Below are positions 17,410 to 28,024 of a DNA stretch of 64,000 nt, one piece after another. The stretch spans positions 620,001 to 684,000 of the forward strand of contig JADJFD010000001.1 of assembly GCA_016708765.1 (NCBI GenBank), in the 5' to 3' direction. Each line of letters starts with the position of its first letter. Within the stretch, counting starts at the first letter, position 1. The position numbers were made by a program, and so were the translations under genes. The DNA comes from Chitinophagaceae bacterium (GTDB lineage Bacteria > Bacteroidota > Bacteroidia > Chitinophagales > Chitinophagaceae). The notes below the pieces were generated by a model. It was given only the letters and a program-made list of their open reading frames with translations. It ran no database searches and was not told the origin of the DNA.

Positions 17410-17923
17410 TCTCTTCGGTGTATTCATCCGGAAGGCTTGCCTTAAAAGAGAAATTCCGTTGGGCCACATAGCTAAATAGAATTACAATCGCTATGGTCAT
17501 AATCTGTGCAAACACAGGATACACCTGAAATTTTTCTACCAGTATCTTCAGCAACAAGTAATTGATGAACAGATTGAACATGCAAACCAGAAAGTAACGG
17601 AACAATTGTACTCTTCCCTTCATAAACGAATCGCTAAACACTACATACTTCGACATAAAAAAACCTACAGGAAAAGTGACGCAAAAAGAAAGGAACAAAG
17701 CCGCAATATGCCCTTCAAAGGCATAAAAGCTAAAATGAAATGTCTTTTCAAAAAAAACATATTTGAAGCTGATAAAATAAATAATCAAACCTAGCAAGGT
17801 GTTTCCGCTACCAGCCGCCGCATAACGGAAAGTTTGAAGATTCATTAACCTGCGAAAAGGCGGGTAAAAAAAATCAATGATGGGAAGCACAAAATCCCTG
17901 GCACTATGCATATGTTTTCGCAT
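17399..17923 (-). CDS. GtrA-like membrane protein
   Basis: A 174-residue protein with four transmembrane segments (about 40-60, 70-90, 105-122 and 132-150). The motifs RYAAAGSGNTLLGLIIYF and the final NFSFKA match the GtrA family, which is thought to help translocate polyprenyl-linked sugars across the inner membrane. No partner glycosyltransferase is adjacent in this window. Its end overlaps the DUF4403 gene on the other strand. Confidence 0.85.
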   Translation of the reverse strand: MRKHMHSARDFVLPIIDFFYPPFRRLMNLQTFRYAAAGSGNTLLGLIIYFISFKYVFFEKTFHFSFYAFEGHIAALFLSFCVTFPVGFFMSKYVVFSDSFMKGRVQLFRYFLVCMFNLFINYLLLKILVEKFQVYPVFAQIMTIAIVILFSYVAQRNFSFKASLPDEYTEETKE

Positions 17924-17991
17924 TGAAGCAAAGGTAACGGCTAAGAGTGTAAAGGAGAAAAAGGAGTTAAAGAGCTTTGGTTTCAGGTGCT

Positions 17992-17999
17992 TATTTTTG
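17992..17999 (+). promoter_or_regulatory. Candidate -7 element upstream of argS
   Basis: TATTTTTG matches the Bacteroidota -7 consensus TAnnTTTG, 25 bases before the argS start. No TTTG at the usual -33 spacing. Confidence 0.4.
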
Positions 18000-18023
18000 T
18001 GGTAATTAAAAGAACTGAATAAG

Positions 18024-19798
18024 ATGAGTATTGTAAATGAAATAAAAGGATTTGTTGCTACTGTTTTAAAGGATTTATATCAGTTTGATGTAGCAAAGCA
18101 GGATTTAACTATCAACAGTACCAAACCAGAATTTGAAGGTGATTATACATTAGTAATGTTCGGGTTTATTAAACAATTAAAAAAATCACCTGATCAATTG
18201 GGATCTGAAATTGGAGATGCGTTGCTAAAAGAAAACCCAGCAATTTTTACAGCACATAATACCATCAAAGGTTTTTTAAATCTAACTGTGGCTGATGCTT
18301 ACTGGTTAGATTTTCTACAAAAAAATTATGCGGAAACAAAGTTTGGCTCAAGCCCCGCAAATTGCCAAAAAGTAATAGTAGAATATTCTTCTCCTAACAC
18401 CAATAAACCAATTCACCTTGGTCACTTAAGAAATAATTTTCTAGGGTGGAGTGTAGCGCAAATATTAAAAGAAAGCGGTTACGAAACCATTAAAAGCTGT
18501 ATTGTAAACGACAGAGGTATTCATATCTGCAAAAGCATGATAGCCTGGCAACAGTTTGCCAATGGTGCTACACCGCAATCAACAGGAACAAAAGGCGATC
18601 ATTTTGTTGGCGATTACTATGTACGGTTTAATGATGAATATAAAAAACAGGTAGAAGAACTGATTGCTGGTGGAATGACAAAAGAACTGGCAGAGAAAGA
18701 AGCTCCGATTATGAAAGGCACACAGCAAATGCTGTTGGACTGGGAAAATGGAAAACCAGATGTAATAGAACTTTGGAAAAAAATGAACGGCTGGGTGTAT
18801 GAAGGTTTTGATGTAACCTATAAAAGAATTGGTTCAGACTTTGCAAAAATGTATTACGAAAGTGAAACCTATATTCCGGGAAAGAAGTTTGTTGAAGAAG
18901 GATTAAAGACAGGAGTGTTTTTTAAGAAAGAAGATGGAAGCGTATGGATAGACTTAACTGAAGATGGATTAGATGAGAAATTAGTGCTAAGAAAGGATGG
19001 AACTTCTGTTTATATAACACAAGACTTAGGGCTGGCACAAGAGAAGTATGAAGACTTTAAATACGATCAGAGCATTTATGTGATAGCAGACGAACAGAAT
19101 TATCACATGAAAGTGCTGAAACTAATTTTACAAAAATCCAACAAGCCTTATGCGGATGGCATCTATCACTTAAGCTACGGCATGGTAGAGTTGCCAAGCG
19201 GAAGAATGAAAAGCCGTGAAGGAACAGTAGTAGATGCAGATGATATGATTGCTGAAATGGTAAACGTTGCTAAAAACAAAACAGAAGAATTAGGAAAAGT
19301 AAAAGACTTTACCGAAGATGAATTAATAGAACTGTACGATACAATTGCTCTGGGCGCATTGAAGTTTTTCTTACTAAGAGTTGATCCTAAAAAAGAATGA
19401 TATTTAATCCCGAAGAGTCAATAGATTTTCATGGATTCACCGGGCCGTTTGTACAATACACTCATGCAAGAATAAAGTCGATACTCAGAAAGCAAGCTAC
19501 GAGTAATGAGTTACGAGTTCCGAGTCCGTTGTTGAAATTAGAAAAGGAGCTAATTATTTTATTGGAGCAATATCCTACTACAATTGAACAAGCTGTTGTT
19601 GAGCATAACCCTTCTATTATCGCTATCTATATTTTTAATGTTGCCAAACTATTTAACAGTTTTTATACTGAACATTCGGTAATGAAAGCAGAGTCTGAAG
19701 AAAAGAAACAATTACGTTTACAAATTGCTGCAATGACAGCAAATGTAATTGCATCGGGAATGAGTCTATTGGGAATCAAAGTACCGGAGAGGATGTAG
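18024..19798 (+). CDS. argS: Arginyl-tRNA synthetase, interrupted by a -1 frameshift
   Basis: Class I synthetase charging tRNA-Arg. The first part (458 codons) carries the additional N-terminal domain, the HIGH-like motif SSPNTNKPIHLGHLRN at about 125-140 and the GMVELPSGRMKSREG loop. It ends prematurely at DPKKE; the rest resumes as MIFNPEESIDFHGFTGPFVQY through the DALR-type anticodon-binding domain to LGIKVPERM. Adding one A to the run of six at 19389-19394 joins them as DPKKRMIFNPEESIDF, giving 591 residues, the usual length. Between the catalytic and anticodon domains is a stretch of CGAGT-type repeats (19495-19527) in frame. Confidence 0.93.
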
Positions 19799-19890
19799 GC
19801 TAAGAGTTTAAATGAGTGAAAAGAGAAAAGGAGACAGAGATGAATTTTCGCATTCACTCGTTATCTCCTTTTCTCTTTATTTCTCTTAGC
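19799..19890. terminator. Long bidirectional stem between argS and the TPR gene
   Basis: Two nested inverted repeats: GCTAAGAG (19799-19806) with CTCTTAGC (19883-19890), and AAGAGAAAAGGAGA (19821-19834) with TCTCCTTTTCTCTT (19864-19877). It lies directly between two convergent stops. Confidence 0.65.
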
Positions 19891-19898
19891 TAACTATT

Positions 19899-20966
19899 TT
19901 ACATTCCTGGCATCGACTTCTTCTGTTTCAATCTTGCAAGTGATGGATCTTTCTGTATAGCAATATCACAAAGCTTTATTCCTTTCTCCGCATTTTCTTT
20001 ACCACCTTTTTTCTGATAAGCCATTCCAATCATATATAAGGAAGAAAAGTTTTCTGTATCATATTCTAGCACTTTATCCCAATACTCAATTGCCTTGTCA
20101 AATTTTCCTTTGTAATAGTAAGCCTCAGCCACCATATTCAGGATGTTCAAGTCACTAGGTTTTCTTTTCAGAATTTCATCCAGCATGGCAACACCTTCAT
20201 CAAGATTACCAATATTCAAATAAGCGATGGCAAGGTTTTCCAGATAATCATTATCTCTCTTCAACCCCTTTTCTCCTGCTTCGAGCATATACTTCAATGC
20301 ATCTTTATCATTATTCATTGCATAGAAAATAAGGCTAAGCTCATAAATCCAATAACTTTCGTTTGGCTTTAATTCTATTGCTTGCTTGAAATAAGGAACA
20401 GCTAACTTGTAATTCATCATATCCGAATAGCTATGTGCAATCATGTATGGTGCATCAGCATTAGTCGGATCTTCTTTTATGGCTTCGTTCAGGTATTTGA
20501 TAGCTTCACCATAATTATCATTTTCATAATGAATACGGCCAATATAATAAGCCACCTTTTCAGATGGGTCAGCTTTCTTTAACTTATTAGCATACAACAG
20601 CACATCATCTTTTTGTTTCAACTGAAAGGACAACGTAAGAATCTGTTTAAAATTAGCTGCCGTTTCATCACCCATTCTTACCAACTTCAAAAACGTTTCT
20701 CTTGCCAATGCATAACGGCGAAGGTCAAGATAGGCTTGTGCCAGTTCGGTGTTAATAGCCAAACTATTTTCATCGTAGCGGATTGCTTTTTCAAAATTTT
20801 TCAAAGACTCCAGTCTTCGGCCATTTTGTTTTTCCACTAAACCTTTTTGTAAAAAATAATCGGCACTGTCCACCTTGGGTAGTGATTCGATTGTTGCTAA
20901 TGATGTCTGAGAATATGCCAATGAAGTCATCAGCATCAGACCGAGTGATAAGAGGTAACGAGTCAT
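19899..20966 (-). CDS. Secreted tetratricopeptide-repeat protein
   Basis: A 355-residue protein with signal peptide (MTRYLLSLGLMLMTSLAYSQ) followed by about eight TPR units from residue 35 to 340, recognisable by repeats such as AYYYKGKFDKAIEYWDKVLE and SLYMIGMAYQKKGG. TPR solenoids act as protein-binding scaffolds; the partner is unknown. It is monocistronic, with the stem at 19799-19890 downstream. Confidence 0.85.
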   Translation of the reverse strand: MTRYLLSLGLMLMTSLAYSQTSLATIESLPKVDSADYFLQKGLVEKQNGRRLESLKNFEKAIRYDENSLAINTELAQAYLDLRRYALARETFLKLVRMGDETAANFKQILTLSFQLKQKDDVLLYANKLKKADPSEKVAYYIGRIHYENDNYGEAIKYLNEAIKEDPTNADAPYMIAHSYSDMMNYKLAVPYFKQAIELKPNESYWIYELSLIFYAMNNDKDALKYMLEAGEKGLKRDNDYLENLAIAYLNIGNLDEGVAMLDEILKRKPSDLNILNMVAEAYYYKGKFDKAIEYWDKVLEYDTENFSSLYMIGMAYQKKGGKENAEKGIKLCDIAIQKDPSLARLKQKKSMPGM

Positions 20967-21079
20967 AGGGCTTTAATTTGGATTGGATTTAAATTGCTAC
21001 TCATATGCAAGATATGTTTAGAGAAATAATAATCAAAGCTTAACCGGCTTGTATTAGCGAATATCGTTCCTAAAAAGTA

Positions 21080-23077
21080 TTATTTCAGAACAATTCCCGA
21101 CAGCGGTGGTAAATTTACTGTCAGTTTATATTTTTGTTGATTCTTATCAATTATCTGGCACCTGATTTCAGGATTGAAAACATCCCTTGTACCCCAATAA
21201 ATCTTGTCGTCACTATTAAAAATTTCCCTGCTGTAAGGTTTTCCAATTACTTCAATTTCCCAATCATTCCGAACCACTGGAGTCATATTTAAAATAATCA
21301 ACAAGTCGTCGCTTTCTTTTTCTCCCTTTCGTTTGTAAACGATTATTGACTCTGCTCTATGATTAAGATCAACCCATTCAAATCCAGCTTTTTTAAATTG
21401 ATTAAAATGCAAGGCAGGTTCTGCTTTTAATAAACTATTTAAATCTTTGATACAATCTTTCAATAGCCGATGAGCATCAAATTGTAACAAATCCCATTGT
21501 AATTCTGATTTGTAATTCCATTCGTTGGTTTGACCAAATTCATTCCCCATAAATAATAATCTTGCACCTGGGTGTGTCCACATATAAGTATACAATAAAC
21601 GAAGGTTTGCAAACTTTTGCCATTCGTCACCTGTTACTTTATAAAGCATCGGACTTTTGCCATGCACCACTTCATCATGACTTATCGGAAGCATAAAATT
21701 TTCATCATAGAAGTACATCATGCTGAATGAAAACTTATCTTGATGAAACTGCCGCATGTATGGATCCATTTTAAAATAATCCAATGTATCATGCATCCAG
21801 CCCATCATCCATTTCATACCAAAGCCTAATCCATCGTCATAAGTCGGTCTTGAAATACCTGGCCAGTCCGTTGCTTCCTCTGCAATGGTTTGCACATCGG
21901 GAAAGTCACGGTAAATAGTATTATTGAGATCTTTGATAAATTCAATGGCTTCGATGTTTCCATTTCTTCCAAATTCGTTTGGCTCCCACTCTCCTTCCTT
22001 TCTTGAATAGTCCAGCTTCAACATAGAGCTTACGGCATCCACTCGTATTCCATCAATATTAAAAAGATCAAACCAATACCTTGCACTGCTTATTAAAAAA
22101 GATTTTACTTCGCCTCGTTTATAATTGAATATATAACTGTTCCAGTCGGGATGAAATCCTTTCCGCATGTCTGCATACTCATAGGTATGTGTGCCATCAA
22201 ACATAAAAAGACCATGTGCATCATATGGAAAATGCGATGGCACCCAATCTAATATCACTCCAATATCTTCCTGGTGAAAAGCTTCTATCAGCCGCATTAA
22301 ACCTTGCGGATCGCCAAACCTTGAAGTGGCTGCAAAAAAACCTGTGCATTGATAGCCCCAACTTCCATCAAACGGATGCTCCATTACCGGCATAAACTCT
22401 ACATGTGTAAATCCTAATTCTTTAACGTAAGGAACCAATTGTTCTGTTAATTGATCGTAAGTATTATAACTTTCTTCATCATTTTTATCGGGCCGTTGCC
22501 AGCTTGCCAAATGCACTTCGTAAACACTCCATGGTGCATCGAGTGAATTATGCTGTTTCCTTTTTTTCATCCACTCACTATCCTTCCAATCATAATACAT
22601 ATCCCAAGTAATGCTTGCAGTTTGTGGTCGTTTTTCCCAAAAATTAGCAAACGGATCACCTTTATCTATTTTGCTTTTGCCATAACCAATGATATGGTAT
22701 TTGTAGGCTTCGCCTAATTTGAAATGCGGAATGAACCCTTCCCAGATTCCGCTTTTATCCCAACGTGGGTTTAATTCAAACTCATGATTTTTCCAATCGT
22801 TAAAATTCCCTTTTACAGATACCGAAGTTGCATTGGGAGCCCACACACAGAAATACATTCCCCACACATCATTTACCTGAATAGAATGAGATCCAAATTT
22901 TTTATACAGCTGATAATTATTTCCATTTTGATAATTGGTTACATCTTCATCCGTCAGCAATGAATAATTCCAAACGGGCTTGGAAGTGTCGACAAAATTT
23001 GATTCTTCGAATTTTCCAGACACTTCTGCAGGCTTATGTACCAAATCGCTTATGGATTTTTTGTTTTTTTGACTCAT
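21080..23077 (-). CDS. glgB: 1,4-alpha-glucan branching enzyme
   Basis: GH13 glycogen branching enzyme of 665 residues that makes alpha-1,6 branches in glycogen. An N-terminal CBM48/early-set domain (about 45-160) precedes the catalytic barrel. Visible active-site motifs: DGIRVDAVSSML with the nucleophile Asp, IAEEATDWPG with the acid Glu, and PISHDEVVHGK. The C-terminal all-beta domain ends LPPLSGIVLK. glgC and glgA are on the same strand 3.6 kb upstream of it, separated by an outer-membrane receptor and GLPGLI pair on the other strand. Confidence 0.95.
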   Translation of the reverse strand: MSQKNKKSISDLVHKPAEVSGKFEESNFVDTSKPVWNYSLLTDEDVTNYQNGNNYQLYKKFGSHSIQVNDVWGMYFCVWAPNATSVSVKGNFNDWKNHEFELNPRWDKSGIWEGFIPHFKLGEAYKYHIIGYGKSKIDKGDPFANFWEKRPQTASITWDMYYDWKDSEWMKKRKQHNSLDAPWSVYEVHLASWQRPDKNDEESYNTYDQLTEQLVPYVKELGFTHVEFMPVMEHPFDGSWGYQCTGFFAATSRFGDPQGLMRLIEAFHQEDIGVILDWVPSHFPYDAHGLFMFDGTHTYEYADMRKGFHPDWNSYIFNYKRGEVKSFLISSARYWFDLFNIDGIRVDAVSSMLKLDYSRKEGEWEPNEFGRNGNIEAIEFIKDLNNTIYRDFPDVQTIAEEATDWPGISRPTYDDGLGFGMKWMMGWMHDTLDYFKMDPYMRQFHQDKFSFSMMYFYDENFMLPISHDEVVHGKSPMLYKVTGDEWQKFANLRLLYTYMWTHPGARLLFMGNEFGQTNEWNYKSELQWDLLQFDAHRLLKDCIKDLNSLLKAEPALHFNQFKKAGFEWVDLNHRAESIIVYKRKGEKESDDLLIILNMTPVVRNDWEIEVIGKPYSREIFNSDDKIYWGTRDVFNPEIRCQIIDKNQQKYKLTVNLPPLSGIVLK

Positions 23078-23189
23078 ACTCCGATAGAAAAAGCTTTAAC
23101 TTAAAATTACATGAATGGTGACACATCGATGATTTTTTTAGAATAGTTTAGCGTTGCTTATCATTAAACCAAACCAATTTCACTCAGCC

Positions 23190-25963
23190 ATGAGAAAAAA
23201 GCTAATATTTCTAGTGCTGATTTTGTTATGCACAGTACATTTTGCTAATTCCCAAACATCCTCTCTTAAAGGTAGTGTTACTGATTCAGTAGAAAAAAAG
23301 TATCCTGAAAATGCTGTCATAGCTCTACTACGGCAAACCGATTCAGTACTCGTAAAGTTTACCCGTGCTGACAAAGATGGAGCTTTCTCTATTGCTGATT
23401 TACAGCAAGGAAATTATATTTTAATGATTACTCACCCTTATATGGGGATTTTTTTGATATAGTTACACTGAATAGCAATGAAAATAAAAGCTTAGGAAAG
23501 TTGTATATGACACCTAAAAGCAAGTTACTGGCGGAAGTGCTTATTAGAACTGGAAGTCCCATTCGTATAAAAGGAGACACCACAATATATACAGCAGATA
23601 GTTTTAAAGTAAGAGCTGGCGCCAATGTGGAAGAGCTTTTACGGCGTTTGCCAGGCATACAAGTAGATAAAGATGGGAATATAACTGCCATGGGTGAAAG
23701 AGTGAAAAAAGTATTAGTGGACGGAGAAGAATTTTTTGGAAGCGACCCCGGTATAGCCACAAAAAATTTAAGGGCCGATGCCGTGAAGGAAGTAGAAGTG
23801 TTTGACAAAAAAAGTGATCAGGCAGAATTTACAGGGATAGATGATGGTGTAAAAGATAAAACCATCAACCTTAAAATGAAAAAGAAAGAAGGATATTTTG
23901 GTAAAGTTGAATTAGGTGGTGGTTTAAAAGACAAATATAATAATGCCATAATGCTAAATTCATTTAAAGCCAAACGAAAATTGGCAGGCTATGGCATTAT
24001 GAGTAATACTGGACAAACTAATCTTGACTGGCGGGATGCACAGAATTATGGTAGTGGAGCAGATAATATGACATCTGGTATGACGGAAGACGGGGGTATG
24101 TACATAAGTATGGAAGGCGATGCAGATGAAAATTATTATGGTGGTGCAAAAGGGATTCCTCAAAACTGGAATGGCGGCTTGCATTATAGCGATAAGTTTG
24201 GTAAAGATCAGAAACAAAGCTTTAATTCCGGTTATAAATACAGCAAGATAAATGCTCCGGCAGAAAATAATGTTTTCTCTAAAATATTTCTACCAGATAG
24301 TAGTTGGAATAGTAATAGCAACAGCAGTAGTTTTAATTCAAATGTAAAACATGCACTAAACTTGACGCTGGACTTTAATATTGATTCAGCCAACTCGCTA
24401 AAGTGGACAACCAGAGGGAACAAAAAAAACACAATAACAAGTAGTGATTATTTCTCTCAGGATATTACTGAAAATGGAGATAGTATTAATAATAGTCGCA
24501 GAAACAGTACAAACAATGGAAATAATAATGCTATAAATTCTACTTTACTCTGGAGACATAAATTTAAAAAACTTTCCAGAACCTTGTCCATCAATAATGA
24601 TTTTAGCTGGAGTAATTCTTTGAATGACGGCTACCTCTACTCATTAAATAAGTTTTATGCGAATGGCTTGCTAAACAATGTTGATACGATTGACCAGCAA
24701 AATATCCGCAACAGCGAAGCAAAAGGCATCAATACAAAAATTGCCTATACTGAGCCTCTTGCTAAAGATTTTTACCTTGAACTAAGCCACTCCATTGCTT
24801 ACAACAGTAACACTACAGAAAGGCTTACTAATACTAAAACCAATAATGGCAAGTATGAGAACCAGGTAGACTCTCTTAGTAATTCATTTGTCTTTAACCG
24901 TCTTGTGAACACTCCAGGGTTAAACTTCCGGATGAATAAGAAAAAATATAATTATTCATTTGGAGCATCTGTTGGATTCAGCAATTTTATCCAAAAAAAT
25001 ATAACTGATGCCACACAGACCAAATATAAATTCACCAATTTCTTTCCACGGGCATCCTATAATTACAAAATTAAACCCAGTGAAAATATCAGGGTTAATT
25101 ACAATGGGTCATCAAATGCCCCATCACTTGAACAATTGCAGCCTATCCGTGTAAATACAGACCCTTTAAATATTTACAATGGCAACCCTGATTTAAAACA
25201 ATCATTCAGGCATTCATTTGGCATTGGCTACAACTCTTATAACGTATTAAAAGAAAGAAACATCTGGATAAACTTAAATATGAACATAACAGAAAATGCA
25301 TTTGTACAATCAAGTAACATTGATAATGAGGGCAAAAGAACTTACCAGACTGTTAATGCAAACGGCGTTTATGATTTAAGCTTTTACGGTGATTACGGAT
25401 TCAAACTAAAAAATAAATTGCGATTAGGATTTGAGCCTAGAGCAGGGATAAACCGTAACATTGACTTTATCAACAATATAAAAAATATTACTACCAACAA
25501 AAGCCTGGGAGTTAGTATGAATATCAGTAAATCCGTTCAAGATAAATTTGAATTTAATATCAGCCCAAGATTTAGTTGGAACCGATCAAAGGCGACAGTC
25601 AATGCTGCTGCCAATGCAGATTTCTGGCAATTAGACGGCTGGGCACAGGCAAAAGTTTTTCTACCTAAAAAAATTGAAATCGCCACTGATGCAAATACTC
25701 AGATCAGACAGAAAGACCCACGATTTCCGCAGAATAACAACTACACTCAATGGAATGCAACAATTATAAAACGGTTCTTTAAAGAAAACGATTTTGAGTT
25801 AAAATTTGGAGTATATGATATTCTTAATCAAAACCGTGGATACCAGCGAAACTTCAACAGTTATAGTTTTACCGAATCTTATTATACAACATTAAAAAGA
25901 TTCTGGCTGCTTACTGCCACCTGGAACATTTCTAAAAATGGTAAACCATCTACTGGCTTTTAA
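23190..25963 (+). CDS. Outer-membrane beta-barrel (TonB-dependent receptor-like) protein, interrupted
   Basis: Start at ATG 23190 (MRKKLIFLVLILLCTVHFANSQ). An N-terminal carboxypeptidase-regulatory-like domain (about 22-115) is followed by a plug domain (VEELLRRLPGIQVDKDG, VLVDGEEFFG) and a long beta-barrel of the OMP_b-brl_3 type ending in an aromatic-rich C-terminus. The frame breaks after HPYMG at 23444-23447; one more G there joins HPYMGDFFDIVTLN and gives 924 residues. Transport substrate unknown. It is followed 10 bases later by a GLPGLI-family gene, a common pairing in Bacteroidota. Confidence 0.85.
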
Positions 25964-25973
25964 ATAAGGTACA

Positions 25974-26705
25974 ATGAAAAAAAACATGCTGATACTTTTT
26001 CTCTTCTTCTGTATAAATGCAAATAGCCAATTGTATATCAATGATGGCAGTATCGAATTTGAAATGCGAATTAATAATTATAAAACCTTTGGAGATGGGA
26101 TATGGGGCGAAATGTTCAAAGACAAATACCCGCAATTTTCTACTAACTATTTCAACTATACCTTTAAAGACAATAAAGCAGTTTATAAATTTTCTCATCG
26201 TGATGAAAAAAGCAAGCTGCCTTGGAATAATAACAACTACGAAGACGACAATATATGGTACAGTGATTATGCGAATGGCACATTTACAAATCAGAAATTT
26301 GTGTTTGACGACACCTATCTGCTCAGCGACTCACTAATGAAAATAGACTGGAAATTAGTGCCAAATGAAACAAGAGACATTGCAGGATTTAATTGCCGCA
26401 AAGCAGTCGGTATTCTCTTCGATAGTGTTTATGTATTTGCTTTCTATACTGACGAAATTACCATTATCGGAGGTCCAATGGGGATTAACGGACTGCCCGG
26501 TATGATTTTAGGAATTACTATTCCTAGAATGTACAGCAGTTGGATTGCAACTAAGCTACAAGTAAATGGAGTAAATACAAACATCATTATTCCTCCACAA
26601 AAGGGTAAAAAGAAAAAAGCTACAGATTTACAGCAGACAGTAAAAAAGGCAACTAGTGACTGGGGTAGCTGGGGACAGCAATCCGTCTGGAATATCTTTT
26701 TATGA
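25974..26705 (+). CDS. GLPGLI family protein
   Basis: A 243-residue secreted protein (signal peptide MKKNMLILFLFFCINANSQ) with the family signature INGLPGMILG at about 173-182. Its start lies 10 bases after the stop of the beta-barrel receptor gene, so the two are probably one transcript. The function of GLPGLI proteins is unknown; they usually accompany such receptors. Confidence 0.9.
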   Translation: MKKNMLILFLFFCINANSQLYINDGSIEFEMRINNYKTFGDGIWGEMFKDKYPQFSTNYFNYTFKDNKAVYKFSHRDEKSKLPWNNNNYEDDNIWYSDYANGTFTNQKFVFDDTYLLSDSLMKIDWKLVPNETRDIAGFNCRKAVGILFDSVYVFAFYTDEITIIGGPMGINGLPGMILGITIPRMYSSWIATKLQVNGVNTNIIIPPQKGKKKKATDLQQTVKKATSDWGSWGQQSVWNIFL

Positions 26706-26722
26706 TTCACTAAACTGTTATA

Positions 26723-28015
26723 CTAAATAACAAAACCATTAGGAATAATAGCACCTTTCTTTACCACTACAATGCCTTCTTTTACTGTATAAAGTGCATG
26801 ATCCACATTCTCTAATTGGCTGCCTCCATTTATCCTAACATCATTACCTATTCTTACATTCTTATCGAGTATCGCATTTTTAATATAACAACGGTCTCCC
26901 ACACCTAGCAATGGCAGGCCGTTGGATGAAACATCTACAATATCATTCAATGTTTCATAATAGTCACTACCCATCATGTATGTGCTTACAACAGTGCTGC
27001 CATTTCCTATTCTAGATCGTATTCCAATAACACTACTTTCTATTCTTGATGCATGGATAATGGAGCCTTCTGCTACCAAGGTTTTTTCTAAAGTAGTACC
27101 ACTTATTTTTGCTGGCGGCAACATTCTTGGTCTTGTATAAATATTTCTATCGTTATCAAAGAGATTAAAAAGAGGAATCTCTTTTGTTAAATCAAGGTTT
27201 GCTTCAAAGAAAGAGTATATGTTTCCAATATCTGTCCAGTAGCCATCATACTGATAACTGGCCACTTTGTATTTATCTATCGAATTTGGGATTATCTCTT
27301 TTCCAAAATCTGTTGCATCTTTATATTCATCTCTCAATAATTCATAAAGCAATTTTGTATTGAAAATATAAATACCCATAGAGGCAAGATAGTTTCTGCC
27401 TTGATTCTTCATATCATCACCAGTATCGCTTATCCATTCACCCAGTAATTCTTTTTTAGGTTTCTCTATAAATGATTTTATTAACCCATCACCAGATTTA
27501 AGAATACCAAATTCAGGAGCTTCTCTTTCTGTAACAGGAATAGTGGCTACAGAAATATCTGCTCCCAATGCTTTATGATTATCCAACATTTCTGCAAAAT
27601 CCATCTGGTAAAGTTGATCGCCGGATAGTATTAATATATAATCACTTTCAAATGTTTCTATGTGTCGTAAGCCCTGCCTTACCGCATCTGCTGTTCCCTG
27701 AAACCAGGTTGGATTATCGGGAGTTTGTTCTGCCGCCAGAATATCTACAAAGGCTTTGCTGAAAGCACTAAAGTGATAAGTGTTTTTAATATGCCGGTTG
27801 AGCGATGCGGAGTTGAATTGCGTCAATACAAACATCCTTCCTATGCCATTATTCAAACAGTTTGAAATTGGAATATCTACTAACCTATACTTACCTGCTA
27901 TTGGAACTGCTGGTTTAGATCGGGCAGCCGTTAAAGGAAATAATCTTGACCCAGCACCGCCACCAAGTATGATAGCTAGAATTTCTTTTGAATGCGTAAT
28001 TGTTCTTATCGCCAT
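26723..28015 (-). CDS. glgC: Glucose-1-phosphate adenylyltransferase
   Basis: A 430-residue enzyme producing ADP-glucose from ATP and glucose 1-phosphate, the committed step of glycogen synthesis. The N-terminal nucleotidyltransferase domain shows GGGAGSRLFPLTAARSKPAV and PISNCLNNG; the C-terminal left-handed beta-helix begins around residue 300. It starts 9 bases after the glgA stop, so glgA-glgC is an operon. Members of the family are allosterically controlled, but the effector cannot be deduced here. Confidence 0.95.
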   Translation of the reverse strand: MAIRTITHSKEILAIILGGGAGSRLFPLTAARSKPAVPIAGKYRLVDIPISNCLNNGIGRMFVLTQFNSASLNRHIKNTYHFSAFSKAFVDILAAEQTPDNPTWFQGTADAVRQGLRHIETFESDYILILSGDQLYQMDFAEMLDNHKALGADISVATIPVTEREAPEFGILKSGDGLIKSFIEKPKKELLGEWISDTGDDMKNQGRNYLASMGIYIFNTKLLYELLRDEYKDATDFGKEIIPNSIDKYKVASYQYDGYWTDIGNIYSFFEANLDLTKEIPLFNLFDNDRNIYTRPRMLPPAKISGTTLEKTLVAEGSIIHASRIESSVIGIRSRIGNGSTVVSTYMMGSDYYETLNDIVDVSSNGLPLLGVGDRCYIKNAILDKNVRIGNDVRINGGSQLENVDHALYTVKEGIVVVKKGAIIPNGFVI

Positions 28016-28024
28016 AACTAATTT

